45,704 nucleotides of DNA from assembly GCA_022824735.1 (NCBI GenBank), contig JAJDZI010000127.1, forward strand, positions 1 to 45,704, in the 5' to 3' direction. Positions 32,217 through 40,928 of this stretch are shown one piece after another (within the stretch, counting starts at the first letter, position 1; each line of letters begins with the position of its first letter). Source of the stretch: Nitrospirales bacterium (GTDB lineage Bacteria > Nitrospirota > Nitrospiria > Nitrospirales > UBA8639). A program made the position numbers and the translations under genes. The notes under the pieces were generated by a model. It saw nothing but the letters and a program-made list of their open reading frames with translations, was not told where the DNA came from and did not search any database.

Positions 32217-33304
32217 AGGGAGAGCAAGGCATGCAGCGGGTACTGAGCAGGGTCGCCGTCGTGGTCGTCGCGGTCTTTGCCGTGACGAGCGGTTGCGCCT
32301 TGTTTGAAGATGAACGGACGGCAAAAGGCCGAAAACTCTATCGTCATTACTGCATGCATTGTCACGGCGAAAGCGGACAACAGCAGGAGGGCTTTAACTG
32401 GGAACGGATGCCGGACCCGCGTCCTCGGGACTTGTCGGAATCCGAAGCGATGTCGACGTTCTCGGACGAAGAAATTTTCAACACAATTTCCCGGGACATG
32501 CGCGATACCACGTTGCAGGAAGTGCTCGATGATGAAAATTATTTCGCGGTCTCGACCATGCCGACCTTCAAGTATACGCTCTCCGAAGAAGAACTCTGGG
32601 CCGTGGTCGGCTACGTGCGAACGCTGCACGGCGGGTCGTTGACGTTTGACGTGGAAGGCCGGAAAGCCGAGTTGGAATCCCGGTTCAAGGCGGCTGAGAC
32701 GGCCCATGATCAGGCTAAACAGGCCATGGACGAAGCCTTGGCGAAACAGGAAGCCGAAGAAGCCGCCAGGGCCGAGGCCGAAGAAGAAGCCGAAGAAGAA
32801 GCCGAAGAAGATGACGAAGATATGGATATGGAGGACGACGAGGACGCTGACCTGGAAGAAGAGGATGAAGAGGAAATCCTGCTTCCCGAAGAAGAGGCCT
32901 ATGAAAAGGTGGCTGAACAATTTGAAGCTGCCAAGGCCGCGTGGGAAAATTTCTCGAAACGTCCCAGGATGACTCAGATTGCGCGTCCGGACTTAACCGT
33001 GGAGGAGACGGAAAAAGCCGTCTTGGAAGAAAAAGGCAAAAGCCTCTATTTCAACAAATATGGCTGTAACGGGTGTCATAGTATCGGAGACGTTGGTGGT
33101 CTGGTCGGACCTGCCTTGGACCGTGCCGGCTTCCGTCTCAACGATACCTGGGTCTATCGCTGGGTCCGTTACCCGCAGGGCATGAAAAAGCACACGCGCA
33201 TGCCGAACCTGGGACTTGATGACCCGGATGCGCGAGCCGTAACCGCCTATCTCGATACGCTGCGCGCCCCGAAACCGGACAAGCCAATTCCCCTGCCTGA
33301 ATAA
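32213..33304 (+). CDS. Diheme cytochrome c lipoprotein with acidic linker
   Basis: 363 residues; ATG 32213 overlaps the previous stop by four bases (ATGA). It has a lipobox TSGC (Cys28). The first cytochrome domain has CMHCH (C47, C50, H51) and a likely Met ligand in STMPTFKY. A very acidic, coiled-coil-prone linker (about 145-245; the core 178-228 is mostly Glu, Asp and Ala) leads to a second domain with CNGCH (C285, C288, H289) and TRMPNLG. The two hemes may be held apart for long-range transfer, and the acidic region could dock basic partners or bind cations. It is the last gene of the operon. Confidence 0.92.
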   Translation: MKGEQGMQRVLSRVAVVVVAVFAVTSGCALFEDERTAKGRKLYRHYCMHCHGESGQQQEGFNWERMPDPRPRDLSESEAMSTFSDEEIFNTISRDMRDTTLQEVLDDENYFAVSTMPTFKYTLSEEELWAVVGYVRTLHGGSLTFDVEGRKAELESRFKAAETAHDQAKQAMDEALAKQEAEEAARAEAEEEAEEEAEEDDEDMDMEDDEDADLEEEDEEEILLPEEEAYEKVAEQFEAAKAAWENFSKRPRMTQIARPDLTVEETEKAVLEEKGKSLYFNKYGCNGCHSIGDVGGLVGPALDRAGFRLNDTWVYRWVRYPQGMKKHTRMPNLGLDDPDARAVTAYLDTLRAPKPDKPIPLPE

Positions 33305-33333
33305 CGAATGGCGGCGCCAACGCTCTTATGAAA

Positions 33334-33371
33334 CCCTCTCCCCATCGTGGGAGAGGGCTAGGGTGAGGGGG
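33334..33371. repeat. Dispersed palindrome CCCTCTCCCC...GGGAGAGGG, convergent intergenic copy
   Basis: The stem CCCTCTCCCC/(T)GGGAGAGGG encloses a short loop and is followed by CTAGGGTGAGGGGG. Related copies lie at 34365-34403 and 45438-45510. It sits between the converging ends of the diheme cytochrome gene and the UbiA-type gene, where the hairpin could end transcription from both sides, though there is no T-run. Similar elements are common dispersed intergenic repeats in GC-rich bacteria. Confidence 0.75.
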
Positions 33372-33425
33372 CTGACAGAGAGAGGAAGTCCGGGCGCAAA
33401 AGCGTAACCCGACAGCACTACGCGC

Positions 33426-34316
33426 CTACAGCGTTCCCGCCCAAATCCCGATCAGAATGACGAGGCCGATGACCGTGTGTTGTTTGAACATGGAAAGCGC
33501 CTCAGAGGGGGAAACCTCGCCTCTGAGGCGCCGGACTTGTTGACTCAAGAACCCTGCGACTCCGGCGAGTCCCGCATAAAACACCGCATTCAGACTTTCC
33601 AGCCAACCCGCCGTTGCCAACAGCACCAGCATCGCCGTCTCGATGATGCCCACGGCAATCCACATGTGGGCACCGAAGAGAATCGCCGACGAGTTCACTC
33701 CGATACGCAGGTCGTCCTCAATGTCCTGAAGCGCGTAAATGGTGTCGTAGGCCAGGGACCAGCAGATCACGGCGGCATACAGTAGCCAGACCGCGGGATC
33801 GAGTTGATTGCGAACGGCTGCCCAAGCCATCACGGCGCCCCATCCGAACGCCAACCCCAGAAAGAGTTGCGGGACGCGGAAGAACCGTTTCGTAAAGGGA
33901 TAGATCACGGCCAGGACCAACGCAACCGGGCCGAGCCGTATGGCCAGCGGATTCAGGAACAACAGGAGATACACGGCCACCGCGAGGAGAACGCCGAGAA
34001 ACAGGACGGCGTGCCAGGGGCGAAGGGCCCCACTGGCGAGAGGCCGGGTTTGGGTGCGGGTGACTTGCCGGTCAAACGAGCGATCGACCAGATCGTTCAT
34101 AATAACGCCGGCGCTTCGCATGATGAACGATCCCGCGATGAACAGGACGAGCAGCAGACCGGATGGACGACCCTGTGACGCCAGGACCAAAGCCCATAGC
34201 ACCGGAATCATAAGCAGGAGAGTGCCCGTTTGATTCGCAAGCCTGATCAGGGAGCACAGATGAACAAGGAGGGGAATCGATGACGGAGCAGATTTGTCGG
34301 TCGGAGAGGACATCAT
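33426..34316 (-). CDS. ubiA: UbiA-family prenyltransferase (4-hydroxybenzoate polyprenyltransferase-like)
   Basis: 296 residues from ATG 34316 (ATG 34313 is equally possible; the frame is open to a TTG at 34337). It is polytopic, with both Asp-rich motifs of the family: NDLVDRSFDRQVTRTQTRP and YDTIYALQDIEDDLRIG. These bind the Mg-diphosphate of the isoprenoid donor. Members attach prenyl chains to aromatic quinone precursors. The sequence resembles 4-hydroxybenzoate transferases, but Nitrospira use menaquinone, so the true acceptor (futalosine-pathway product or other) is uncertain. The symbol denotes the family. Confidence 0.85.
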   Translation of the reverse strand: MMSSPTDKSAPSSIPLLVHLCSLIRLANQTGTLLLMIPVLWALVLASQGRPSGLLLVLFIAGSFIMRSAGVIMNDLVDRSFDRQVTRTQTRPLASGALRPWHAVLFLGVLLAVAVYLLLFLNPLAIRLGPVALVLAVIYPFTKRFFRVPQLFLGLAFGWGAVMAWAAVRNQLDPAVWLLYAAVICWSLAYDTIYALQDIEDDLRIGVNSSAILFGAHMWIAVGIIETAMLVLLATAGWLESLNAVFYAGLAGVAGFLSQQVRRLRGEVSPSEALSMFKQHTVIGLVILIGIWAGTL

Positions 34317-34364
34317 GTCACGGTATCGGAGAAACAAAATTCATGTCAATCATGCCTGACAACT

Positions 34365-34403
34365 CCCTCTCCCCATTTGTGGGAGAGGGCTGGGGTGTGG
34401 GGG
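34365..34403. repeat. Dispersed palindrome, second copy
   Basis: CCCTCTCCCCATTTGTGGGAGAGGG followed by CTGGGGTGTGGGGG, the same element as at 33334. This copy is in the roughly 180-base space between the start of the UbiA-type gene and tRNA-Thr, a divergent setting, so a terminator role is less likely here. Confidence 0.75.
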
Positions 34404-34494
34404 ATGGGCCACAGTTGACACGGCTCGTCCCGGAAAATAAGATGGCCGTCGGGTTGGAAACAGCAGTCTCCCGACGCGTTCAATCCCAGGCAAG

Positions 34495-34569
34495 GCCGGC
34501 GTAGCTCAGTGGTAGAGCAGCTGATTCGTAATCAGCAGGTCGGTGGTTCAATCCCACTCGCCGGCTCCA
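34495..34569 (+). tRNA. tRNA-Thr (CGT)
   Basis: A 75-base cloverleaf including CCA. The acceptor GCCGGCG pairs with CGCCGGC, followed by T and CCA. The anticodon stem CTGAT/ATCAG encloses a loop with CGT at 34527-34529. The T arm GGTGGTTCAATCCCACT is regular. It reads ACG codons, which are frequent in this GC-rich sequence. Confidence 0.94.
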
Positions 34570-34699
34570 TTCACTGCACCCGTGTGGTGTCACGAAGAAA
34601 AATGCTTGCAAGATACAGAGAATATGGCATGATGAGATGGAGTGCCGCTTAACGGTGCCCTGAGTAAGCCCCGTTTGTGGCATGGGAAAGGAGGTGGCG

Positions 34700-34972
34700 A
34701 TGAAATTGAAAGCCGGCAATTTTGTCGTCTATCATAAAGAGAAAACCTCGACCCATCCCAGTTCGCGAGCCGAAAAGGTCTTCCCCGCTCGACACGGTGA
34801 CACCTATTCTTACGTGATCAGGAAATTCTGGAAGGTGCTCCGGGTCTTTGATGACGAGACGATTGAAGTCGAGACCCGCCGCGGGAAACGCCGCACCTTA
34901 GCTCACGGCGATCACCGCATGCGCAAAGCCGGACTCTGGCAACGGTTGTTCTTCAAAGACAGGTTTTTTTGA
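34700..34972 (+). CDS. Small basic protein of unknown function
   Basis: 90 residues from ATG 34700. This start is chosen because a strong AAAGGAGGT site lies six bases upstream; the frame is open 18 bases earlier. The product (MKLKAGNFVVYHKEKTSTHPSSR...) is strongly basic, with a beta-rich centre (SYVIRKFWKVLRVFDDETIEVETRRGKRR). It suggests a small SH3-like barrel that could bind nucleic acid. No CxxC, signal or membrane segment is present. The excellent ribosome site suggests a well-expressed gene. Function is unknown. Confidence 0.75.
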   Translation: MKLKAGNFVVYHKEKTSTHPSSRAEKVFPARHGDTYSYVIRKFWKVLRVFDDETIEVETRRGKRRTLAHGDHRMRKAGLWQRLFFKDRFF

Positions 34973-35010
34973 AGACCGCGCCCTTGCGCAGGCCTTAGGT
35001 TCCTTAGGTG

Positions 35011-35259
35011 TCAGGGTGTCTGTCTTTTGCCCGACCCTAGCGCAGCAAACAGGATGCCTCCGACCAATACTCCAACCACAAACACCATACCGAACGTCAA
35101 CCCCGTTTGCGCTTCAGACAAATTACGGAGCAGTGTGTTTAACAACGGAGACGGGGGAATATTGACGTGTCCCTCCCAGCCCAAGGCTTCATCAATGGTA
35201 GGGTGTTCTGCCTGCGGCTGGTCGGCCTGATTCATCGAACCTGAAGTGAAAGACGTCAT
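35011..35259 (-). CDS. Small single-span membrane protein
   Basis: 82 residues, ATG 35259-35257, with GGAG ten bases upstream. A hydrophilic N-terminal half (QADQPQAEHPTIDEALGWEGH) is followed by one Gly/Val-rich membrane span (about 55-75, GMVFVVGVLVGGILFAALG) and a short basic tail. I recognise no family. The topology is that of a tail-anchored or helper protein. Confidence 0.6.
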   Translation of the reverse strand: MTSFTSGSMNQADQPQAEHPTIDEALGWEGHVNIPPSPLLNTLLRNLSEAQTGLTFGMVFVVGVLVGGILFAALGSGKRQTP

Positions 35260-35370
35260 AATGCTCGCTCCGTTTGAAATGAGGGATCGTTGACGGATTT
35301 CCTCGATATGGTGTCAGGCTCGCGGTTCCGTGTCAAGGCCTCTCATCGAAGTCTGGGGCCGGATTGGCGT

Positions 35371-35670
35371 TCAATCGAGCGATGGGGGCCGGTGTTGCTG
35401 TGGTCGGGAAACGTGTGATGGCGGCGTTTCTTCCAATTCCATCACCCGTCTGTTGAGTTCCGCGATTTCCTTTGATTTCCGTATGCGGGTCGGCATGGAT
35501 GCCAGGATGTGAATCGCAATGCCCAGGCAAAGGGTGGTTAGTAACACCAGGACGAGCGACCCCTCGAACGTCCACGCGAAAAATGTGATGGAAACCGTCT
35601 GGTCGTTCTGGAGGGAAAAGGTAACGGTCAAAAAGAGGAGAACGAGGGTCGCAATGAATGGAAAGGGCAT
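35371..35670 (-). CDS. LapA-domain (DUF1049) membrane protein
   Basis: 99 residues from ATG 35670; the frame is open upstream but without homology. Two membrane spans (about 3-20 and 36-57) surround the family pattern FSLQNDQTVSITFFAWTFEGSLVLVLL. A cytoplasmic coiled coil follows (RKSKEIAELNRRVMELEE). LapA/YciS proteins with LapB regulate LpxC and lipopolysaccharide assembly in E. coli, but this small family has many members of unknown role. No lapB is adjacent, although the long TPR lipoprotein elsewhere in the window is not LapB-like in having a lipobox. Confidence 0.8.
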   Translation of the reverse strand: MPFPFIATLVLLFLTVTFSLQNDQTVSITFFAWTFEGSLVLVLLTTLCLGIAIHILASMPTRIRKSKEIAELNRRVMELEETPPSHVSRPQQHRPPSLD

Positions 35671-35884
35671 TGGTCGGCACCCATGGCCGTATCGGCGAGA
35701 ATGTCTTTTGAGTATATACCGAATGGGCCGTTGACGTACACCCCGAGGTGCAAGAAATCCGCTTTTCCGGTGGAACTGCCTCAGGATTGTCTCCGGAAGT
35801 TGCGTTGATGCCGGAAGACGCATTTGGTAAGCTGAGCCTCCGCGTTCTTTTCCTTTCACTCACTGTCGAATTGAGGAACGAACA

Positions 35885-37435
35885 ATGGGCAAATTGAACC
35901 ATGCATTGATCAGTGTGTCCGATAAGACGGGCGTCGCGGAGTTTGCCAGAGGATTGGTTGAGCTCGGAGTCACCATTCTCTCCACGGGAGGGACGGCCAG
36001 TGCCATACGCACGGCCGGACTGCCGGTCACGGAAGTGTCATCGCATACCGGGTCTCCGGAGATTCTGGGCGGACGGGTCAAAACCCTGCATCCCAAGATT
36101 CACGGGGGGCTGTTGGGCCGGCGGGGGCGGACCGACGACGTTCGACAAATGCAGGAGCAGGGGATTGAGCCCATTGACCTTGTGGCGGTCAACCTCTACC
36201 CGTTCGAGTCAACCATTGCCAAACCGGATTGTACCTTTGAAGATGCCATCGAGAATATCGATATTGGTGGCCCGTCCATGCTCCGGTCGGCTGCCAAGAA
36301 CCATGCGGACGTCGTGGTGGTGGTCGATCCTGGCGACTATGGTCGCGTGTTGGAGGCGTTGCAGTCCGGGTCTGTCCCGTTGACGCTTCGCCGTGAATTG
36401 GCCCGGAAAGTGTTTCAGCACACATCGCGGTACGACAGTCTGATCGCACATTATTTAAACCGGCAGGACGATGGAGCAGACAAATTTCCGGCACGCTTGT
36501 CGATCACGTATGAACTGGCCGAAATCCTGCGATACGGGGAAAATCCGCATCAGGAAGGCGCGTTTTACCGGGAGACCGGCAGCACGGAACCCTCGATTTC
36601 CCTGGGTCGTCAACTGCACGGCAAGGCCATGTCCTACAACAATTACCTGGATGCCAATTCGGCGTTGGAGTTGGCGAAAGAATTCGATGATGGGGCCGTG
36701 GTCATCATCAAACACAATAATCCGTGTGGCGTGGCCTTGGGGGCGACTCCGGTCGAAGCCTATCGAAAGGCCAGGGAAACCGATCCGGTTTCCGCCTTCG
36801 GAGGGGTGATTGCCTCCAACCGGCCCGTGGACCTGGACATGGCCAGGGAAGTGACGTCAACGTTCGTCGAAGTCCTGATTGCTCCTGAGTTCACCGACGA
36901 GGCCGTGGCCGAGTTGCAACGGAAAAAGGACTTGCGGCTGTTGACGGTGGGTTCGCTCGAAGACCGGGCCCGTGACGGCTACGATTTGAAAAAACTCGTC
37001 GGGGGACTGATCCTGCAGGATCGTGACCTGGGCGCCCTCGCCGACCTGAAAGCCTTGGCGGTTCCGACCAAACGAAAGCCTACGGATGACGAATACGCAG
37101 CCTGTGCCTTTGCGTGGAAGGTCTGCAAACACGTGAAATCCAACGCCATTGTGTTTGCCAATGCCACGCAAACCGTGGGTGTCGGGGCCGGTCAGATGAG
37201 TCGCGTCGATTCCGTCAAATTGGCTGGGATGAAAGCTAATCTGCCGATCAAGGGGTGCGTCATGGCCTCGGACGCCTTTTTCCCGTTCCGGGACGGACTC
37301 GATGAGGCCGTCAAGGCAGGCGTGACGGCAGTCATCCAACCGGGCGGCAGTATCCGGGATGAAGAGGTGGTCAAGGCCGCCGATGAACAGGACGTGGCGA
37401 TGGTTATGACGGGCATGCGTCATTTTAGGCACTAA
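35885..37435 (+). CDS. purH: Bifunctional AICAR formyltransferase/IMP cyclohydrolase
   Basis: 516 residues, full length. It catalyses the last two steps of IMP synthesis. The N-terminal IMP cyclohydrolase domain (MGS-like) reads SDKTGVAEFARGLVELGVTILSTGGTA, with KTLHPKIHGGLL and AVNLYPFE. The C-terminal formyltransferase domain has RYGENPHQ and the catalytic Lys-His pair in IIKHNNPCGVA, ending in GMRHFRH. purD follows after 26 bases, a common arrangement. Confidence 0.98.
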   Translation: MGKLNHALISVSDKTGVAEFARGLVELGVTILSTGGTASAIRTAGLPVTEVSSHTGSPEILGGRVKTLHPKIHGGLLGRRGRTDDVRQMQEQGIEPIDLVAVNLYPFESTIAKPDCTFEDAIENIDIGGPSMLRSAAKNHADVVVVVDPGDYGRVLEALQSGSVPLTLRRELARKVFQHTSRYDSLIAHYLNRQDDGADKFPARLSITYELAEILRYGENPHQEGAFYRETGSTEPSISLGRQLHGKAMSYNNYLDANSALELAKEFDDGAVVIIKHNNPCGVALGATPVEAYRKARETDPVSAFGGVIASNRPVDLDMAREVTSTFVEVLIAPEFTDEAVAELQRKKDLRLLTVGSLEDRARDGYDLKKLVGGLILQDRDLGALADLKALAVPTKRKPTDDEYAACAFAWKVCKHVKSNAIVFANATQTVGVGAGQMSRVDSVKLAGMKANLPIKGCVMASDAFFPFRDGLDEAVKAGVTAVIQPGGSIRDEEVVKAADEQDVAMVMTGMRHFRH

Positions 37436-37461
37436 GCGACACTTCACGACCGGTAAACCCT

Positions 37462-38730
37462 ATGAAGATCCTGGTCATCGGCGGTGGAGGGCGCGAGCAT
37501 GCGTTGGTCTGGAAACTCGCCTCGAGCCCTCGAGTCAGTCAGCTCTATTGCGCGCCCGGGAACGCGGGGATCAGTCAACTGGCCACGTGCGTGCCTCTTG
37601 CGGCGACCGACTTGCCCGGTCTGAAAGCGTTTGCCGAACAGGAAGCCGTGGATCTCACTATCGTCGGTCCCGAAGCGCCGCTGGCGCTGGGCCTCGCGGA
37701 TCTGTTTCGGGAAAACAAACTCAAGGTCTTCGGTCCGACCAGGAACGCCGCCAAGATCGAATCCAGTAAAGCCTTCGCCAAGAACCTGATGATGCGTCAG
37801 GGGATTCCGACCGCTGAGGCGAGTGTCTTCGAGAGCGTCCGTCCCGCGTTGGATTACCTGGAACGATGCGCGCTTCCCATTGTGGTCAAAGCGGACGGGT
37901 TGGCCCAGGGGAAAGGCGTGGTCGTGGCCCGGACGGTGCAGGATGCCAAGGACGCGGTCGTCAACGTGCTGGAACGTCGAGCCTTCGGCGACGCCGGTAA
38001 CCAGGTGGTCATTGAAGAATGTCTCGAAGGGGAGGAACTGACCCTGATGGCCTTTGCCGATGGGAAAACCGTCGTCCCCATGCTGGCCGCCCAGGATCAC
38101 AAGCGGCTCGGGGAGGGCGATACCGGCCCCAATACCGGAGGCATGGGGGCCTATGCGCCGGCGCCGCTGGCCACGCCGGCCTTACGCTATGCGATCATGC
38201 GAGACGTGTTGCACCCTGCAATCGAAGGGCTGTCGCGCGTGGGCAGTCCGTTTTACGGGGTCTTGTACGCGGGCGTCATGGTCAAGGACGGGACGCCTTA
38301 CGTGCTGGAATTCAACGCGCGGTTCGGCGATCCCGAGACCCAAGTGGTGTTGCCGTTGTTGAAAACGGACCTCGCCGACGTTCTCGAAGCGGTCGTGGAG
38401 CATCGGTTGGATCAGATCCATCTCGATTGGTCGGAAGAATCGTCGGTCTGTGTCGTCATGGCGTCCGGCGGGTATCCCGGCACGTATGCGACCGGCCTGC
38501 CGGTCAACGGGCTTTTGGAGGCTGCCGCCGATGACCGGGTCTCGGTCTTCCACGCCGGGACAGCCTTAAGCGGCCAGGACGTCGTCACGGCCGGCGGGCG
38601 AGTATTGGGGGTGACGGCTTGGGGGGACTCCCTCAGGGCGGCGCGTGACCTGGCCTATGAGACGGCGCGGCACGTCACGTTTGAAGGACACTATTTCCGC
38701 GCCGACATTGCCGCACGAGTCTTGACGTAA
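37462..38730 (+). CDS. purD: Phosphoribosylamine-glycine ligase
   Basis: 422 residues. It joins phosphoribosylamine and glycine with ATP, the second step of purine synthesis. The N-terminal domain starts KILVIGGGGREHALVWKL. The ATP-grasp domain has VVKADGLAQGKGVVVA, EECLEGEELT and the metal site VLEFNARFGDPETQVVLPLL. Co-transcribed with purH. A dispersed palindrome separates it from the next gene. Confidence 0.98.
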   Translation: MKILVIGGGGREHALVWKLASSPRVSQLYCAPGNAGISQLATCVPLAATDLPGLKAFAEQEAVDLTIVGPEAPLALGLADLFRENKLKVFGPTRNAAKIESSKAFAKNLMMRQGIPTAEASVFESVRPALDYLERCALPIVVKADGLAQGKGVVVARTVQDAKDAVVNVLERRAFGDAGNQVVIEECLEGEELTLMAFADGKTVVPMLAAQDHKRLGEGDTGPNTGGMGAYAPAPLATPALRYAIMRDVLHPAIEGLSRVGSPFYGVLYAGVMVKDGTPYVLEFNARFGDPETQVVLPLLKTDLADVLEAVVEHRLDQIHLDWSEESSVCVVMASGGYPGTYATGLPVNGLLEAAADDRVSVFHAGTALSGQDVVTAGGRVLGVTAWGDSLRAARDLAYETARHVTFEGHYFRADIAARVLT

Positions 38731-38760
38731 ACCATGAATCTGCTGTTCCATATGCCAGGT

Positions 38761-38875
38761 TGTCATCCTGAACGAAGTGAAGGATCTGCTTTTCTTGGCG
38801 TTCGATTATCAAGCGTCTAAACGACGAGATTCCTCGCAGATCCTTCGCTTCGCTCAGGACAAGCTCGGAATGACA
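38761..38875. repeat. Large imperfect palindrome (TGTCATCCTGA-type dispersed repeat)
   Basis: The left arm TGTCATCCTGAACGAAGTGAAGGATCTGC is mirrored by a right arm ending in TCGGAATGACA, whose reverse complement shares TGTCAT and GAAGGATCTGC with small gaps. About 40 bases lie between the arms. Elements with this TGTCAT...GAAGGATCT shape are scattered between genes in many unrelated bacteria. It separates purD from the YrdC-type gene and would fold into a long hairpin in RNA. Confidence 0.75.
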
Positions 38876-38879
38876 ATTT

Positions 38880-39575
38880 GTGGTTTTTTCATACCAAAGA
38901 CCGTCGCTCGTGGCTAAAATCCTTCCGGTTCCAGCAGATCCTTCTCCCTCCTTTTTCGTCCCGATTGCAGATCTCGTTCATCGAGGCGGCCTGCTGGCCG
39001 TCGGGACGGAAAGCTCGTACGCCTTGGCCGCACCGGTGTCCAATCCCACGGCCTTGGACCGCGTGATCGATGCGAAAGAACGGCCTTCCGGGAAACCCCT
39101 TCTCGTGCTGATCGGAGAACGGAGTCAACTCGATTCGCTGGCCGGGTCCGTTCCATCCTGGTTCCACGCGATGGTTAACGAATTCTGGCCTGGGCCGTTG
39201 ACTGTCATCGTTCCGGCCCAACCCGGGCTTTCTTCCGTGTTGACGGCAGGGACCGGGACCATCGGGATTCGAGAACCCGCGCCGGCGTTCCTGCGGGCCT
39301 TATTACGTCACACGGGTCCGTTGACCGGGACGAGCGCGAATCGATCCGGTCAACCCCCGTGCCTGACCGCCGGCGAGGTGGACGCGGTCTTGGGACAGAA
39401 CGTCGATCTGATTCTGGATACCGGCCCAGCCACGGGAAACCGCCCTTCCACCCTGTTGAGCGTGGTGGATGAGCCGGCCATGCTTCGCGCGGGCCCGGTT
39501 TCCGTAGAAGAGATTCAACGCGTGTTGTCGAACATCGGGCTTCTTGTTCCCGTCAAGGAAACTGCCGTAGAATAA
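38880..39575 (+). CDS. tsaC: L-threonylcarbamoyladenylate synthase (YrdC/Sua5 family)
   Basis: 231 residues from GTG 38880; GTG 38910 is the alternative, and no ATG is available. The family makes threonylcarbamoyl-AMP from Thr, bicarbonate and ATP for t6A modification of ANN-reading tRNAs. The motifs are [20 protein letters not shown] (usual PTDT.YGL altered to TESSYAL), [29 protein letters not shown] and [10 protein letters not shown]. The altered first motif, Ser/Ala rather than Tyr-Gly-Leu, is a slight deviation, so a paralogue with a different role remains possible. It lacks the extra Sua5 domain. Confidence 0.87.
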   Translation: MVFSYQRPSLVAKILPVPADPSPSFFVPIADLVHRGGLLAVGTESSYALAAPVSNPTALDRVIDAKERPSGKPLLVLIGERSQLDSLAGSVPSWFHAMVNEFWPGPLTVIVPAQPGLSSVLTAGTGTIGIREPAPAFLRALLRHTGPLTGTSANRSGQPPCLTAGEVDAVLGQNVDLILDTGPATGNRPSTLLSVVDEPAMLRAGPVSVEEIQRVLSNIGLLVPVKETAVE

Positions 39576-39646
39576 AGCATGTCCTGCGCTTGTCGAAGGG
39601 GAAGAAACGCGAAGAGGCGATAACGGTCTTGAGAGGAAGCCTGACG

Positions 39647-40678
39647 ATGATCGATCTGCGAAGCGATACCGTGACCAAGCCGACTCCGGGTATGAGAGAA
39701 GCCATGGCGCAGGCCGAGGTCGGCGATGACGTGTACGGTGAAGATCCGACGGTCAATGCCCTGGAAGCCAAGGCTGCCCGACTGTTGGGAAAAGACGCGG
39801 CCCTGTTCGTGCCCACCGGGGTGATGGCGAATCAATTGTGTCTTCGTCTCCATACCCGTCCGGGAGACGAGGTGCTCGTGGAAGGCACGGCCCATATTAT
39901 CCGGTATGAAGGGGGATCGGCCTCAGCCTTGTCTCAGGTTCAATTATGCTGCATCAAGGGCAACCGGGGCCGTTTGACCGCCGATAGTGTGCTCGCGGCC
40001 ATTCGGCCTCAAGACGTTCACAATCCCCCGACGACGCTGCTGTGTCTGGAACAAACGCATAATTTCGGAGGGGGATCGGTTTACCCCTTGTCCGCGATCC
40101 ACGAAATCACGAAGCTGGCGGGAGAGCAGGGGCTTGCGTTGCATTTGGACGGCGCCAGGTTGTTCAATGCGGCCGTGGCCACCGGGGTCTCCGCCGCCGA
40201 ATTTGCGCAGCCGTTCGATACCGTGTCGTTCTGCCTGTCCAAAGGGTTGGGGGCTCCGGTCGGCTCATTGATCACCTCGACCAAGGACCGGATTGCCAAG
40301 CTTCGGCGTTTGCGAAAAATGTTCGGCGGCGGTATGCGGCAGGCAGGCATTCTCGCGGCTGCGGGCCTTTATGCTCTGGAGCATCACGTGACCCGGCTTC
40401 AGGAGGACCATGAGAATGCCAAAAGTTTCGCCCTGCAACTGCAACAGATTCCCACGGTGTACGTGGAGCCCGACCACGTCGAAACGAATATTATTCTGTT
40501 CGAGGTCGTGCGAAGCGACCGTTCGACCCGGGAACTCCTGCAAGCGTTCAAGGAAACCGGGGTCCTGTTGAATGCCGTCGGCGATCACCGGTTTCGCGCG
40601 GTGACCCATTTGGACGTGTCGAATGCGGACGTAGAACAAGCGACGCATACAATCGGCAAGGTGCTGGCGGACGCCTAA
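39647..40678 (+). CDS. ltaE: Low-specificity threonine aldolase
   Basis: 343 residues from ATG 39647, with GAGAGGA upstream; the frame is open 57 bases further. This PLP enzyme splits threonine/allo-threonine to glycine and acetaldehyde. It starts [20 protein letters not shown], with [34 protein letters not shown] and the PLP lysine K199 in [13 protein letters not shown]. All are family signatures. Located between tsaC and a small zinc-ribbon-like gene. Confidence 0.95.
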   Translation: MIDLRSDTVTKPTPGMREAMAQAEVGDDVYGEDPTVNALEAKAARLLGKDAALFVPTGVMANQLCLRLHTRPGDEVLVEGTAHIIRYEGGSASALSQVQLCCIKGNRGRLTADSVLAAIRPQDVHNPPTTLLCLEQTHNFGGGSVYPLSAIHEITKLAGEQGLALHLDGARLFNAAVATGVSAAEFAQPFDTVSFCLSKGLGAPVGSLITSTKDRIAKLRRLRKMFGGGMRQAGILAAAGLYALEHHVTRLQEDHENAKSFALQLQQIPTVYVEPDHVETNIILFEVVRSDRSTRELLQAFKETGVLLNAVGDHRFRAVTHLDVSNADVEQATHTIGKVLADA

Positions 40679-40712
40679 GGGAACTGAGGTCTTTCAGTGG
40701 TACATATTGGTT

Positions 40713-40919
40713 ATGGCAACGCGTGACCGGGATTGGCCGGGGTATACGGTATGGTTCTTTTGCCCCGGTTGCGAGCGGCTCTGGACGTATCAAGGCCCCG
40801 ACGTGGTCGCCCTGGACCGGAACATGGCCTTGGGGCCGGCTGTGGCCAGTGAAGGGATTCACAGTCGAACATGCGTGAACTGTGACGGGTCGAAAAAAGC
40901 CACGGCTGCGGAGATTTGA
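40713..40919 (+). CDS. Small CxxC...CxxC protein, zinc-ribbon-like
   Basis: 68 residues from ATG 40713; a TTG at 40707 is possible. CPGC in FFCPGCERLW and CVNC in TCVNCDG are separated by about 37 residues. They could bind one zinc ion or form a redox pair. No signal or membrane segment is present. Its function is unknown, and the ribosome site is weak. Confidence 0.55.
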   Translation: MATRDRDWPGYTVWFFCPGCERLWTYQGPDVVALDRNMALGPAVASEGIHSRTCVNCDGSKKATAAEI

Positions 40920-40928
40920 TCTGCCGGG

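Noticed and set aside
34280-34504. Forward open frame between the UbiA-type gene and tRNA-Thr
   Set aside because: It runs through a dispersed repeat and into the tRNA, and has no start signal.
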